Source of the DNA: Streptomyces cinnamoneus
GTDB taxonomy: Bacteria; Actinomycetota; Actinomycetes; Streptomycetales; Streptomycetaceae
Direction: 5' to 3'
Length of the DNA: 64,000 bases
NCBI RefSeq assembly: GCF_014650495.1
Contig: NZ_BMVB01000014.1
Span: 90,065-154,064 of the forward strand
Position 1 is the stretch's first letter. The number at the start of each line of letters is the position of its first letter. The translations under genes were made by a program, and so were the position numbers. The notes under the pieces are model-generated. The model was not told the origin of the DNA. It saw only the letters and a program-made list of their open reading frames with translations, and did not search any database. Positions 17,157 to 25,507 of the stretch are shown piece by piece.

Positions 17157-19243
17157 AGCGCAGCGCCGGCAAGACGGTCACGGCTCCCGAAGCATCGAAA
17201 ACACCGGAAATGTCGGAAACATCGCAGGCATCCGAAGCGGGAGGGGGATCGGAATCGGAGCGGCTGCTGTTCGGCGGGCCGCTGGTGTACGACGCGCGGT
17301 GGGCCGAGCACGACCGTGCGTACTTCGCAATGTCGCTGTGGGGAATGGCCCTGCAGCTGCCGCGCCTGGTGGCCTTCACCGCGCGGCTGGCCTGGCGCGC
17401 CGAGCGACGGGCCCTGTGGACCGTCGGCGCCGCTGAACTGACCCGCGGAATCAGCCAGGCCATCAGCCTGATCGCCGTCAACAGCGTACTGGCCACCGTC
17501 CTCGCCGACGGTACGATCCAGGACCGCGTCCGGGCAGCGATCCCGGCCATGATCGGCGTCGCCGTCACCGGCATCGTCGGCGCCCTGGCGACGGCGGCCT
17601 CCACCGCCGGCACGGGCCGGCTGGAGCCGAAGGTCGAGCGGGTCGCCACCGAGATGTACCTGACGCACGTGGCCAAGGTGGAGCTGTCGGCGATCGAGGA
17701 CGCCGACTTCCACCGCCTGATGGACTCGGCGCAGTACGGGGCCGGTGCGGCGCGACGCATGGTCAACGCCTGCACCGGGGTCGTCGGCTCCCTGGTGAGC
17801 TTCGTCGCCGCCGCCGGCGTGCTCACCGTGCTGCATCCGGCGCTGCTCCCCCTGCTGGTCCTGATGACCTTGCCCCGCTCCTGGGCGTCGCTGAAGAACG
17901 CGCGCACGCGGTACGCCAGTTACCTCCAGTGGATGCAGCACTCGCGGGCCGGGCGGCTGCTGAGCCAGACCCTCATGCGCACCGATCCGGCTCCCGAGAT
18001 CCGCGTGCACGGCATCGGCCCGTTCCTCCTCCAGCACTTCCGCGGCATGTCGGAGGCGTCCGAGGACGAGCAGTCCCGTCTGGCCGCGGACGCGGCCCGC
18101 ATCCGCCTGGTCGCCTCCGCCCTCACCGGCGTCGCCGCGGCCCTGACCTACACGGCGCTCGGCGCACTCCTCGCCACGGGGCTGATGGCCCTGTCGGTCG
18201 CGGGCACCGCCGTGCTGGCCGTCCGCACCGGCGGGCAGAGCCTGTCCACCCTGGTCCTGCAGGTCAACAACCTCTATGAGGAAGCCTGCTACGTCCAGGA
18301 CCTGGAACGCCTCTTCCGGGAGGCCGCCCAGCACGCGGTTCCCGTCGGCGGGGCGCCCGTGCCGGAAGACCTGTCAGTGATCCGCTTCGAGAACGTCACC
18401 TTCCACTACCCCGCCGACGGCAACCGCGACGGCGACGGCCCCACAGCCGATCGTCCGGAGCACACGCCCGAGGCGAAGCGGCCGGCACTGAAGGAGGTGA
18501 CCCTGGACATCCCCGTGGGAAAGATCGTGGCGCTCGTCGGCGAGAACGGCAGCGGCAAGACCACCGTCTCCAAGCTGCTCGCCGGCCTGTACCAGCCGGA
18601 CGGGGGCCGCGTCCTGTGGGGCGGCATCGACGTCCGCGAGCTGGACCGCGGGCAGTTGTGGTCGAGGATCGGCATGGTCAGCCAGGACTTCCACCGGTGG
18701 CCGTTCACCTGTCGCATGAACGTCGCCATCGGCCAGCCGCAACGTCCGGTGGACCAGCGGGCGCTGGAGGAGGCCGCCGTGTACGCGGGGGCGGAGAAGC
18801 TGGTGGGCGAGCTGCCGCGGGGCTGGGACACGCTGCTGACGAAGGGGTACAAGGGCGGGCACCAGATCTCCGGCGGCCAGTGGCAGCGCCTGGGGATCGC
18901 ACGCGCCCGCTACCGCGACGCCGAGGTCCTCGTCGTGGACGAGCCCACGTCAGCCCTTGACGCGAAGGCGGAGCTGGAGGTGTTCGACCAGATCCGCAAG
19001 CTCGCCGACGGCGGGCAGACCGTCGTCCTGATCACCCATCGCCTCGCGTCCGTCCGGCACGCCGACCTCGTCCACGTCCTGGAGAACGGCGAACTGCGCG
19101 AGAGCGGCACCTTCGAGGAGCTGCTGAACATCCCCGACGGCGTGTTCCGCGGCCTGTTCGAGATGCAGCGCGCCCAGTTCCACAACGTCCCGCGACTCCC
19201 CGGCCAGCGCCCACCGGCCGACAGGACGAACGAGACACGGTGA
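17153..19243 (+). CDS. ABC transporter, fused membrane and ATPase domains
   Basis: This 696-residue half-transporter is of the exporter (ABC-B-like) layout. A charged and Ser/Thr-rich N-tail of about 45 residues comes first, then a membrane domain with hydrophobic segments to about residue 370 (for example VVGSLVSFVAAAGVLTVL). The ATPase domain has Walker A GENGSGKTT near residue 463, a Q-loop MVSQDF, the signature ISGGQWQR near 570, Walker B VLVVDEPTSALD near 590 and the H-loop ITHRLAS. GGGAGG lies 6 bases before the GTG at 17153. It would work as a homodimer. The coupled Nudix protein and short peptide upstream suggest a dedicated substrate, which is unknown. Confidence 0.88.
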   Translation: MKRSAGKTVTAPEASKTPEMSETSQASEAGGGSESERLLFGGPLVYDARWAEHDRAYFAMSLWGMALQLPRLVAFTARLAWRAERRALWTVGAAELTRGISQAISLIAVNSVLATVLADGTIQDRVRAAIPAMIGVAVTGIVGALATAASTAGTGRLEPKVERVATEMYLTHVAKVELSAIEDADFHRLMDSAQYGAGAARRMVNACTGVVGSLVSFVAAAGVLTVLHPALLPLLVLMTLPRSWASLKNARTRYASYLQWMQHSRAGRLLSQTLMRTDPAPEIRVHGIGPFLLQHFRGMSEASEDEQSRLAADAARIRLVASALTGVAAALTYTALGALLATGLMALSVAGTAVLAVRTGGQSLSTLVLQVNNLYEEACYVQDLERLFREAAQHAVPVGGAPVPEDLSVIRFENVTFHYPADGNRDGDGPTADRPEHTPEAKRPALKEVTLDIPVGKIVALVGENGSGKTTVSKLLAGLYQPDGGRVLWGGIDVRELDRGQLWSRIGMVSQDFHRWPFTCRMNVAIGQPQRPVDQRALEEAAVYAGAEKLVGELPRGWDTLLTKGYKGGHQISGGQWQRLGIARARYRDAEVLVVDEPTSALDAKAELEVFDQIRKLADGGQTVVLITHRLASVRHADLVHVLENGELRESGTFEELLNIPDGVFRGLFEMQRAQFHNVPRLPGQRPPADRTNETR

Positions 19244-19280
19244 GCAGCACCCCGGTGCGAGAGTGGGTGATTGCCGTAAA

Positions 19281-19308
19281 GGTGACGCACCACAATTAAT
19301 CCGTCACC
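19281..19308. promoter_or_regulatory. inverted repeat in promoter region of the Gly-rich protein gene
   Basis: GGTGACG (19281-19287) and CGTCACC (19302-19308) form 7-base inverted arms around a 14-base AT-richer spacer (ACCACAATTAATC region), about 80 bases before the next start codon. AT-rich patches are rare in this window, so this is likely the promoter zone, and the arms could be a regulator site. No known motif is matched. Confidence 0.3.
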
Positions 19309-19386
19309 CTTCCCATGGTCGGCAGTTAAGTCGAGGTGAAAGTACGCCGGTCATACGTGCACCGGCGCCAACTGGAGGGGAATCCT

Positions 19387-20052
19387 GTGAGCTTCGTTCA
19401 GCGGATCGCTGCCGCCGCCACGCTCGTCGTCACCACGCTCGGGTTCGGCTGCGGAAGCGCCTCGGCCGCTTCGGGCCATGGCGACGGTGTCACGAACATC
19501 TACTGCAACAACCCGTACAACGCCAGCCTGGTCGACGCCTCCGGCGGAACCGCAGTGGTGAAGCAGGCCCAGGATCTCCTCGGCGTCGGCGTGGGAGGCG
19601 ACGGGACGGGCGGCACCGGCGCCGGGGGCAGCGGCTCGGGAGGCAACGCCTCCAGCGGTGACGCCAGTGGCGGCGGGGCCGGGGCCGGCGGTGGCGGCAG
19701 CGTCTTCGGCGGGGGCAGCCCCAACGCCGAAGGCGGCAACGGCACCAGTGGTCCCGCTGCGGGCGGACCCGGTGCGGGCGGTGTGGGCACCGGAGGCCCG
19801 GGCAGCGGTGGCTCGGGCGCGAGCAGCGGCGCCCAGCACCAGGGGGCCACTGCCAACGGCGGCAAGGGCGGCAGTGCGGACCTCTCCAACGTCCAGCAGG
19901 CCAACCACAACCGTTGCGGACAGAGCACGGACGCCGATGTCAGCACCACGGTCGACAAGAGCACCGCGATCGACAACAGCCGGTCGGTCGACAAGTCGGT
20001 CAGGACGAGCAAGCTGCGGTACGACCTCGTCGGCCGTCCGCGGCAGCACTGA
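19387..20052 (+). CDS. secreted Gly-rich low-complexity protein
   Basis: This 221-residue protein starts at GTG 19387 (GGAGGGG upstream). Residues 1-28 form a Sec signal ending SASA. A short conserved-looking head with one Cys (NIYCNNPYNASLVDASGG) is followed by about 105 residues that are mostly Gly, Ala and Ser. The tail has the second Cys (NHNRCGQ) and a short periodic run (VDKSTAIDNSRSVDKSV). No LPxTG anchor, membrane segment or chaplin motif is present. It may be an extracellular or spore-surface fibrous protein, but no function is established. It follows the ABC transporter gene by 143 bases with its own promoter zone. Confidence 0.7.
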   Translation: MSFVQRIAAAATLVVTTLGFGCGSASAASGHGDGVTNIYCNNPYNASLVDASGGTAVVKQAQDLLGVGVGGDGTGGTGAGGSGSGGNASSGDASGGGAGAGGGGSVFGGGSPNAEGGNGTSGPAAGGPGAGGVGTGGPGSGGSGASSGAQHQGATANGGKGGSADLSNVQQANHNRCGQSTDADVSTTVDKSTAIDNSRSVDKSVRTSKLRYDLVGRPRQH

Positions 20053-20088
20053 GCCCGGCTGACGGGCCGATAGCGGGGCCCCGGGCCC

Positions 20089-20131
20089 TGGGGCCTTCCG
20101 CCGTCGCGCCATGCGACGGCGGAAGGCCCCA
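20089..20131. terminator. strong bidirectional terminator
   Basis: A perfect stem of 19 pairs (20089-20107 with 20113-20131) and a 5-base loop GCCAT lie between the convergent ends of the Gly-rich protein gene and the acyl-CoA dehydrogenase gene. It is the longest perfect hairpin found in the window. Confidence 0.8.
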
Positions 20132-20182
20132 CAGCTGTCCACGGGGTTCAGGCCCCGCAGATCGCCTTGCTGCAGGGGCCTG

Positions 20183-21904
20183 TTACGGGGCCATCTCGTA
20201 GGCTCCGGACAGCGCCTCGACACGTTCCCACACGCGGGCCGAGCGGGCCTCGTCGACGACCGGGCGCCGGACCGCACCGAGTGCCCAGCTCTGCTGCTGC
20301 TCGGTGGCGGAGTCCTTGCCGTGCAGTTCGACGGCGTAGGAGGAGAAGTCGCGGACCAGGACGGCGAACAGCTCGTCGAGCACGTCCTCCTCGACTCCCG
20401 TCAGGGCGGCCTGCTCCAGGATCAGCTGGCCGTGCACGACCAGGGCGAAGAGCTGGCCGACGGCCAGGAGGAGGTCGAGGTCGCGGCTCTGCTCCTCGCC
20501 GGGGGCGGCGGTGGTGACGAACGCGCACAGTGCGTCGGCCTGCTCGCGGAAGCGGCCGATGTTGGGCACGTGGGCGTAGGCGTCGTAGGCGCCGCGCCAG
20601 TCGTGGAAGCGGATGGAGCCCAGGCCCCGGGCCGGTCCCTGCTGGAAGAGGAACGCGTCGTCGGCCGCGTCGAGGCGGGTCGGCACGGGCGCGTACTCGG
20701 CGGGGTTCAGCAGGTGGTTGCCCATGAACTTGAGGATCAGCGCGAGGTTGACGTGGACCGTGCCCTCCAGCTTCGGCAGGCCGCGGATCTCGGTGGCGGC
20801 CTGGGCGAAGTAGGTGTCCTTCTCGAAGCCCTTGGCCGCGATGACGTCCCACATGAGGTCGATGACCTTCTCGCCCTCGGTCGTCACCTTCATCTTCGTC
20901 ATGGGGTTGAAGAGGAGGTAGCGGCGGTCGTCGGGGCCGGCGGTGCGGAAGTAGTCGACGGCGCGGTCGCTGAACAGCTTCATGCCGACGAGGCGGACGT
21001 ACGCGTCGGTCAGCTCGCGGCGTACGTGCGGGAAGGCGGTGACGGGGCGGCCGTAGAGGATGCGGTTGTGCGCGTGGGTGACGGCCTCGTACATCGCGTG
21101 CTCGCAGATGCCGATCGAGGCGGTGCACAGGTTGAACTTGCCGACGTTGACGGTGTTCAGGGCGGCGTCGAAGGCCGCGCGTCCGGTGTGCAGGACGTCT
21201 TCGGGGGCGACCGGGTAGTCGTCGAGGCGGAATTCGCTGACGTACTTGGAGGAGTCGACCACGTTCTTCACGAGGTGGTACGCCTCGTGGCGGCTGTCGG
21301 CGGCGAAGAAGACGTAGCCGTCGGGGCCCTCGACGTCGGTGCGGCGGCCGAAGACGGAGACGAGTCCGGCGGCGTTGCCGTTGCCGATGTAGTACTTGGA
21401 TCCGGTGGCGCGGAAGCCGCCGTCGCCGGTGGGCTCCAGCAGCATGTCGGTCGAGTAGATGTCGGCGCCGTGGGTCTTCTCCGACAGGCCGAAGGCGAAC
21501 ACCTCGCCCTGGGAGAGCAGCTCGGCCGCGCGGGTGCGGGCGGCGGCGTTGTCGCTCTGCCAGACGGGGCCGAGGCCGAGGATGGTGACCTGCCAGGCGT
21601 ACCAGTAGTCGAGCCCGTAGAAGCCGAATATCTCGTTGAGGGCGGCGATGCGGGCGGTGTCCCAGCGCTTGTCCGCCTGGCCGGCGGCGGCCGCGGCGGG
21701 CGTGAGGAACGTGGCGAACAGCCCCTCCTTGGCGGAGAACTCCAGGAAGTCCGCCAGCCAGGCGCGGGAGCGGTAGTCCTCGATCAGCTTGCGCTTGCCG
21801 CGGGTCTCGAACCAGTCGACGGTGGCGCGCAGCAGCCTGCGGGTCTCGGCGTCGAAGTGCGCCGGGTCGTAGGTGCGCGGGTTGAAGAGAAGCGGGTCGG
21901 CCAT
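20183..21904 (-). CDS. acyl-CoA dehydrogenase family protein
   Basis: This 573-residue flavoprotein is of the acyl-CoA dehydrogenase/oxidase superfamily, longer than the usual 380-400 residues, as in FadE-type members. Seen are the FAD/substrate segment AFGLSEKTHGADIYST near residue 145, the beta-domain FRATGSKYYIGNGNAAG, and the helical C-half with NTVNVGKFNLCTASIGICEH. It would introduce an alpha,beta double bond in an acyl-CoA. ATG at 21904 is followed by MADPLLFNPR, a typical start. A PadR-type regulator gene lies just upstream on the same strand, 137 bases away, and may control it. Confidence 0.85.
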   Translation of the reverse strand: MADPLLFNPRTYDPAHFDAETRRLLRATVDWFETRGKRKLIEDYRSRAWLADFLEFSAKEGLFATFLTPAAAAAGQADKRWDTARIAALNEIFGFYGLDYWYAWQVTILGLGPVWQSDNAAARTRAAELLSQGEVFAFGLSEKTHGADIYSTDMLLEPTGDGGFRATGSKYYIGNGNAAGLVSVFGRRTDVEGPDGYVFFAADSRHEAYHLVKNVVDSSKYVSEFRLDDYPVAPEDVLHTGRAAFDAALNTVNVGKFNLCTASIGICEHAMYEAVTHAHNRILYGRPVTAFPHVRRELTDAYVRLVGMKLFSDRAVDYFRTAGPDDRRYLLFNPMTKMKVTTEGEKVIDLMWDVIAAKGFEKDTYFAQAATEIRGLPKLEGTVHVNLALILKFMGNHLLNPAEYAPVPTRLDAADDAFLFQQGPARGLGSIRFHDWRGAYDAYAHVPNIGRFREQADALCAFVTTAAPGEEQSRDLDLLLAVGQLFALVVHGQLILEQAALTGVEEDVLDELFAVLVRDFSSYAVELHGKDSATEQQQSWALGAVRRPVVDEARSARVWERVEALSGAYEMAP

Positions 21905-22041
21905 GACTGTCCGCCTTTCCGGCTCGGAGTCGGGGGGTGAACGGGGTTTCGGTGGTCGAAGAAGTGCGGGGAGGGCGGGCCGCTCCCGGTGCGGAGGGCT
22001 CCGGGGTCCCCGGGGGACGGCGGAGCGGTCCGCTCCGGGGG

Positions 22042-22644
22042 TCAGCGCTCGGGATGCCCGGGGCGCTCGGCGGCCCGTGTCCGCCCGGTCTGTGCCTCGC
22101 GGATCCGGTGGAGGGTGGCGAGCACGTCGTCGAGCCAGGCGAGCGTCATCCGTTCGTACGCGATGCCGCCGCGCAGTACGACGTGCTGCAGCTCCTGCAT
22201 GGTGTCGAGCGGCTCGGGGGCGTCGGGCCCGGTGAAGTCGCGCAGCTCGCCGGCGAGGTAGTGCGCCAGCCGTTCGGAGTGCGTCCGCTGGTACCGCTCG
22301 ACCTGGCGCATCAGCTCGGACGGATCGTCGAAGGCGGCGCCCCGGATCTTGACGGCGAGGTCGTGCCGGACGCTTTCCGGTTCGATCGGCTCGTGCAGCC
22401 ACCGGGAGAGGGCGGCCTGCCCCGGAGCGGCAACGGAATAGCGCTTCTTGTCCGGTCTGCCCTGCTGTGGTACCTCACGGGCCTCGACCCAGCCGTCGCT
22501 CTCCATGCGCTTGAGAACGCGGTAGATCTGCTGGTGGGTAGCGGTCCAGAAGTACCCGATGGACCGGTCGAACCGCCGGGCCAGCTCGTATCCGGAGCCC
22601 GGCTTCTCCAGCAGAGAGACGAGGATCGCGTGCTCAAGCGCCAT
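22042..22644 (-). CDS. PadR-family transcriptional regulator
   Basis: This 200-residue protein has an N-terminal winged helix (MALEHAILVSLLEKPGSGYE, then YRVLKRMESDGWVEAREV) and a C-terminal helical dimerisation domain of the Vir-like PadR type. ATG at 22644 starts the conserved domain directly; an ATG seven codons earlier is possible. A perfect 20-base palindrome lies 14 bases upstream of the start, fitting autoregulation. The acyl-CoA dehydrogenase gene downstream on the same strand is the most likely target. Confidence 0.88.
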   Translation of the reverse strand: MALEHAILVSLLEKPGSGYELARRFDRSIGYFWTATHQQIYRVLKRMESDGWVEAREVPQQGRPDKKRYSVAAPGQAALSRWLHEPIEPESVRHDLAVKIRGAAFDDPSELMRQVERYQRTHSERLAHYLAGELRDFTGPDAPEPLDTMQELQHVVLRGGIAYERMTLAWLDDVLATLHRIREAQTGRTRAAERPGHPER

Positions 22645-22657
22645 ACGCCGGATCCTG

Positions 22658-22677
22658 CTATGCAACTCGTTGCATAG
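22658..22677. promoter_or_regulatory. PadR operator candidate (perfect palindrome)
   Basis: CTATGCAAC-TC-GTTGCATAG: 9-base perfect arms with a 2-base centre, just upstream of the PadR gene. The ATGCAA...TTGCAT core is typical of PadR-family operators, so self-repression is likely. Confidence 0.7.
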
Positions 22678-22707
22678 ACAAGCGGTCGCGGCCGGGTGAG
22701 ACGCGGG

Positions 22708-23256
22708 TCACGTGGGGCGCTTCCGCGCGGTGACATAGCTGAACGGCGCGCTGACCCCGGCACTGTGGTGGCCGGCCGCCGCGAGAGCCAGTGCCAGGCG
22801 CTTGCGTGGTGCGAGGCCCAGGCCGGCGGTGGCATGCAGTGCCCCGAGTGCGAATTCGTCCCCGCACCCCACGGCTGCGTATCCGTCGGCGGGCTCGGCT
22901 ATCTGGTAGTCGTCGTGGACGGTGAACAGCCGGCCCTGTATGCCCACGAGGAACGTCCCGGCCTGCTCCTGCTCGGAGTCCTTGCGCGCCCACCCGCCGT
23001 CCGTGAGGCACTTGCGCAGCCTGTCGACGAAGACCGTGGTCATGAACCGGTCCAAGTCACCCTTCGGCTTGGGCGCCTTGAACGCGTGGTGCAGCAGCTG
23101 CCCCATGCGGAAACTGGTGGTGAAGCCCATGGCGTAGGGACCGTTGCGGAAGATCTTCGGATCGCGCCGGACGGTGATTCTGAGGCCGGAGACGCCTGCC
23201 GAGTCCCCGCCCAGGTGCACCCGCCCGTCGTGGACGAGCCCGACGATCACGGTCAT
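22708..23256 (-). CDS. orphan proteasome-beta/HslV-like Ntn hydrolase
   Basis: This 182-residue protein starts MTVIVGLVHDG. After Met removal, Thr1 is the nucleophile candidate. Counted from Thr1, Asp17 (GGDSAG) and Lys33 (RDPKIF) sit exactly where catalytic residues of proteasome beta subunits and HslV lie. The gene has a strong GGAGGAGGGG ribosome site. No ATPase partner (HslU, ARC/Mpa) or alpha subunit lies nearby. It may form a self-compartmentalised peptidase or a smaller Ntn hydrolase. There is no propeptide. It is transcribed away from the secreted-protein gene at 23508, sharing a 251-base intergenic region. Confidence 0.8.
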   Translation of the reverse strand: MTVIVGLVHDGRVHLGGDSAGVSGLRITVRRDPKIFRNGPYAMGFTTSFRMGQLLHHAFKAPKPKGDLDRFMTTVFVDRLRKCLTDGGWARKDSEQEQAGTFLVGIQGRLFTVHDDYQIAEPADGYAAVGCGDEFALGALHATAGLGLAPRKRLALALAAAGHHSAGVSAPFSYVTARKRPT

Positions 23257-23507
23257 GGTCCCCTCCTCCGCTGTACCACCCTCTCGATACTGCGCACGGC
23301 GAAACGGGCGGAAACCGAGTGGGGGCGGGAAGTGGGGGCCCGGTCCGTCCCAGCCGGCGGGTGGGCGGGTGCCTGCCGAGTCACCCGGTCGGCGGTGCCG
23401 CGTGGCGGTGGTGCTGTGAGAGGCCCACGATGACGGATGGGCGTGGGTGGGAGGCGAACGCGGCCGTACCGACGTCGGGGGCTGCCCGGAGCCGAAGGAG
23501 TTCGGAC

Positions 23508-24254
23508 ATGTCCCCACGTCGGCGCCACCTCGCCGTCTTCATAGCCGCCGCTGCCGTGACGGCCGGCGCCGGCCTGTGGGCCGCGGCCACCGTGGGGGCG
23601 ATCCCCCACGTCCTGCCGGTCCCCGAGGTCACCTTGAGCCAGGCCAGTGCGGATCTCTGCCTGACCGATGCCGCGGCCAAGGCCCTCAAGGCCAACGGCC
23701 TGTCCCTCACCGCCGAGGCGCCCGCCGGCGTCATCGACAAGGGCGGCAGGGAGTGCGTGCACGTTCCCACCAAGGACGGCCGCCTTGCGACGGATTTCAG
23801 CACCGGCACCGTCACGTTCGACGGGTCGTTCGGGTTCGCCCGACCGTCGACGGGCAAACGCGTGCTGCTGAGCGACCTGACGGCCGACCTCACCAGCCGC
23901 AACATCGCCGGCACCGCGGCCGGTTTCCGTTCCGGTTTCGGGTCCGGGTCGGGTTTCGGTTTCGGCTCCGGGTCGGCCGGCCTGGCCGAGCCGAAGGAGC
24001 TGTTGAGCTTCACCCTCGATCTCACGAAGACGAAGATCGACCTGTCCCACGGCACCATGACGGGCACCGGCACGATCAGCCTGCTCGGCGCTGCGCACAG
24101 CATGGTCAAGGACGCCCTGGGTGCGGACCCCCTGCCCGGGCCGGCTCCGGTCTTCGACGCCACGGCCGGCGGTTCCGTGGCCGATTCCGTGGTCGATGCT
24201 CTTCTCCAGTCGCAGCCGCACCACGGGCACGCCCTGCCGGTACGTCGCCGATAG
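23508..24254 (+). CDS. secreted protein of unknown function
   Basis: This 248-residue protein starts at ATG 23508 with AAGGAG 7 bases upstream. MSPRRRHLAVFIAAAAVTAG is a signal peptide or N-terminal membrane anchor. The mature part is predicted beta-rich, with repeated strand patterns (GTVTFDGSFGFARPSTGKRV, LLSFTLDLTKTKIDLS, GTMTGTGTISLLG). A Gly/Ser/Phe-rich spacer (GFGSGSGFGFGSGSAG) lies near residue 145. No cysteine pair or wall-sorting motif is evident, and no family is recognised. The beta pattern recalls surface-exposed binding domains, without proof. Confidence 0.65.
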   Translation: MSPRRRHLAVFIAAAAVTAGAGLWAAATVGAIPHVLPVPEVTLSQASADLCLTDAAAKALKANGLSLTAEAPAGVIDKGGRECVHVPTKDGRLATDFSTGTVTFDGSFGFARPSTGKRVLLSDLTADLTSRNIAGTAAGFRSGFGSGSGFGFGSGSAGLAEPKELLSFTLDLTKTKIDLSHGTMTGTGTISLLGAAHSMVKDALGADPLPGPAPVFDATAGGSVADSVVDALLQSQPHHGHALPVRRR

Positions 24255-24352
24255 GCGGGAATCAGCCGCTGGAGTGGACGAAACGCCACAGCACAGGGCA
24301 CCCGCCCCGGGACGGGGGAACAAGATCCAGCCACCCGCTGTTCGAAACGATC

Positions 24353-25507
24353 ATGACAACGACATCCCAGTGGGTAGCAGGTTTCCGCTCCGCCGTCCTC
24401 AGCCCGTACGAGGACTACCAGCTCTTTCCGTCACGGAGCTTCACCGACCAGACCGTACGTCAGGTCCTGCGCCTGAACGGCGGCGGCGAAGCCGTCCGCA
24501 TACGCCTGAGCAACAGGTTCGGCAAGGAGCCGCTGACCGTCGGGGCCGCGCGTCTGGCACGGCGCACCGAGGGGCACGGCATCGACGCGCAGACGTCCGT
24601 CACGCTCACCTTCGGCGGGGAGAGCGGGTTCACCCTCGCGGCCGGGGAGGAGGCCGTGAGCGATCCGGTGGTGGGCGACGTGTCCGCCGGTGACGAGCTC
24701 GCCCTCAGCCTCTACTTCCCGCACGACACCGGGCTCGCGACCTTCTCCGTGATCGCGTCCGAGACCGGCTTCGCCGCCCCGGGCGACGTGACCGCGGCCC
24801 CCGCCCTGGACGGCGCCGAGGAGTTGCTGCTCTCCCGGTACTTCGTCTCCGGCATCGACGTCCTCGCCCCCGAGGGCACGGCGGTCGCCGTGGCGTTCGG
24901 CGACTCGTGGATGGAGGGGGCGGGCACCACCCCCGGTGCCGACGCCCGCTTCCCCGACCAGCTCAACCGTCGTCTGGAGCGCGGCTGGGTGGTCAACCAG
25001 GGCATCTCCGGGAACCGGCTGCTGACCGACGAGATCGGCGAGCACGCCCTCGCCCGTCTGCAGCGCGATGCCGTCGACGTGCCCGGCGTCACCCACGTGC
25101 TGTTCCACTTCGGCCTCAACGACCTCGGCAGTCCCGGCTCCATCGACCCGGCCTCCCCCCGGCCACTGCCCACGGTCGAGCAGCTCATCGACGGATACAC
25201 CGAGCTGGCCCGCAGAGTGCACGAGGCCGGCCTCACCGTCATCGCCCACACGATCGGCCCCTACGCGGGAACGGTCTACGAGGGGTACGACTCCGAGGAG
25301 GGCCGGGCCGTCCGCCGCAAGGTCAACGAGTGGATCCGCACGGCCGACGTCTTCGATGCCGTGACGGACGTCGCAGCGGCCGTCGAGGACCCGGCCGACC
25401 CGGAGCGGATCCTCCCGGCCTACGACTGCGGCGACCACCTGCACCTCAACGACGCAGGGACGAAGGCGATGGCTGCGGCGGTCGATCTGTCGCACCTGAA
25501 GCTCTAG
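24353..25507 (+). CDS. SGNH/GDSL-type esterase with N-terminal beta domain
   Basis: This 384-residue protein has a beta-rich N-half to about residue 165, then an SGNH hydrolase domain. Block I is AVAFGDSWMEGAG (nucleophile Ser), block II is NQGISGNRLL, block III is HFGLNDLG and block V is DHLHLND with the catalytic Asp/His. This is the layout of actinobacterial SGNH esterases acting on acetylated or esterified carbohydrates. No signal peptide is evident. ATG at 24353 is the first good start, though its ribosome site is weak. The stop codon overlaps that of the convergent MDR gene by 4 bases. Confidence 0.85.
   Translation: MTTTSQWVAGFRSAVLSPYEDYQLFPSRSFTDQTVRQVLRLNGGGEAVRIRLSNRFGKEPLTVGAARLARRTEGHGIDAQTSVTLTFGGESGFTLAAGEEAVSDPVVGDVSAGDELALSLYFPHDTGLATFSVIASETGFAAPGDVTAAPALDGAEELLLSRYFVSGIDVLAPEGTAVAVAFGDSWMEGAGTTPGADARFPDQLNRRLERGWVVNQGISGNRLLTDEIGEHALARLQRDAVDVPGVTHVLFHFGLNDLGSPGSIDPASPRPLPTVEQLIDGYTELARRVHEAGLTVIAHTIGPYAGTVYEGYDSEEGRAVRRKVNEWIRTADVFDAVTDVAAAVEDPADPERILPAYDCGDHLHLNDAGTKAMAAAVDLSHLKL

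Noticed and set aside
20111..21940. 609-codon plus-strand open frame opposite the acyl-CoA dehydrogenase gene
   Set aside because: Composition is Val/Gly/Glu/Arg-rich with no motifs, and it mirrors the coding strand of a clear enzyme gene; antisense shadow.
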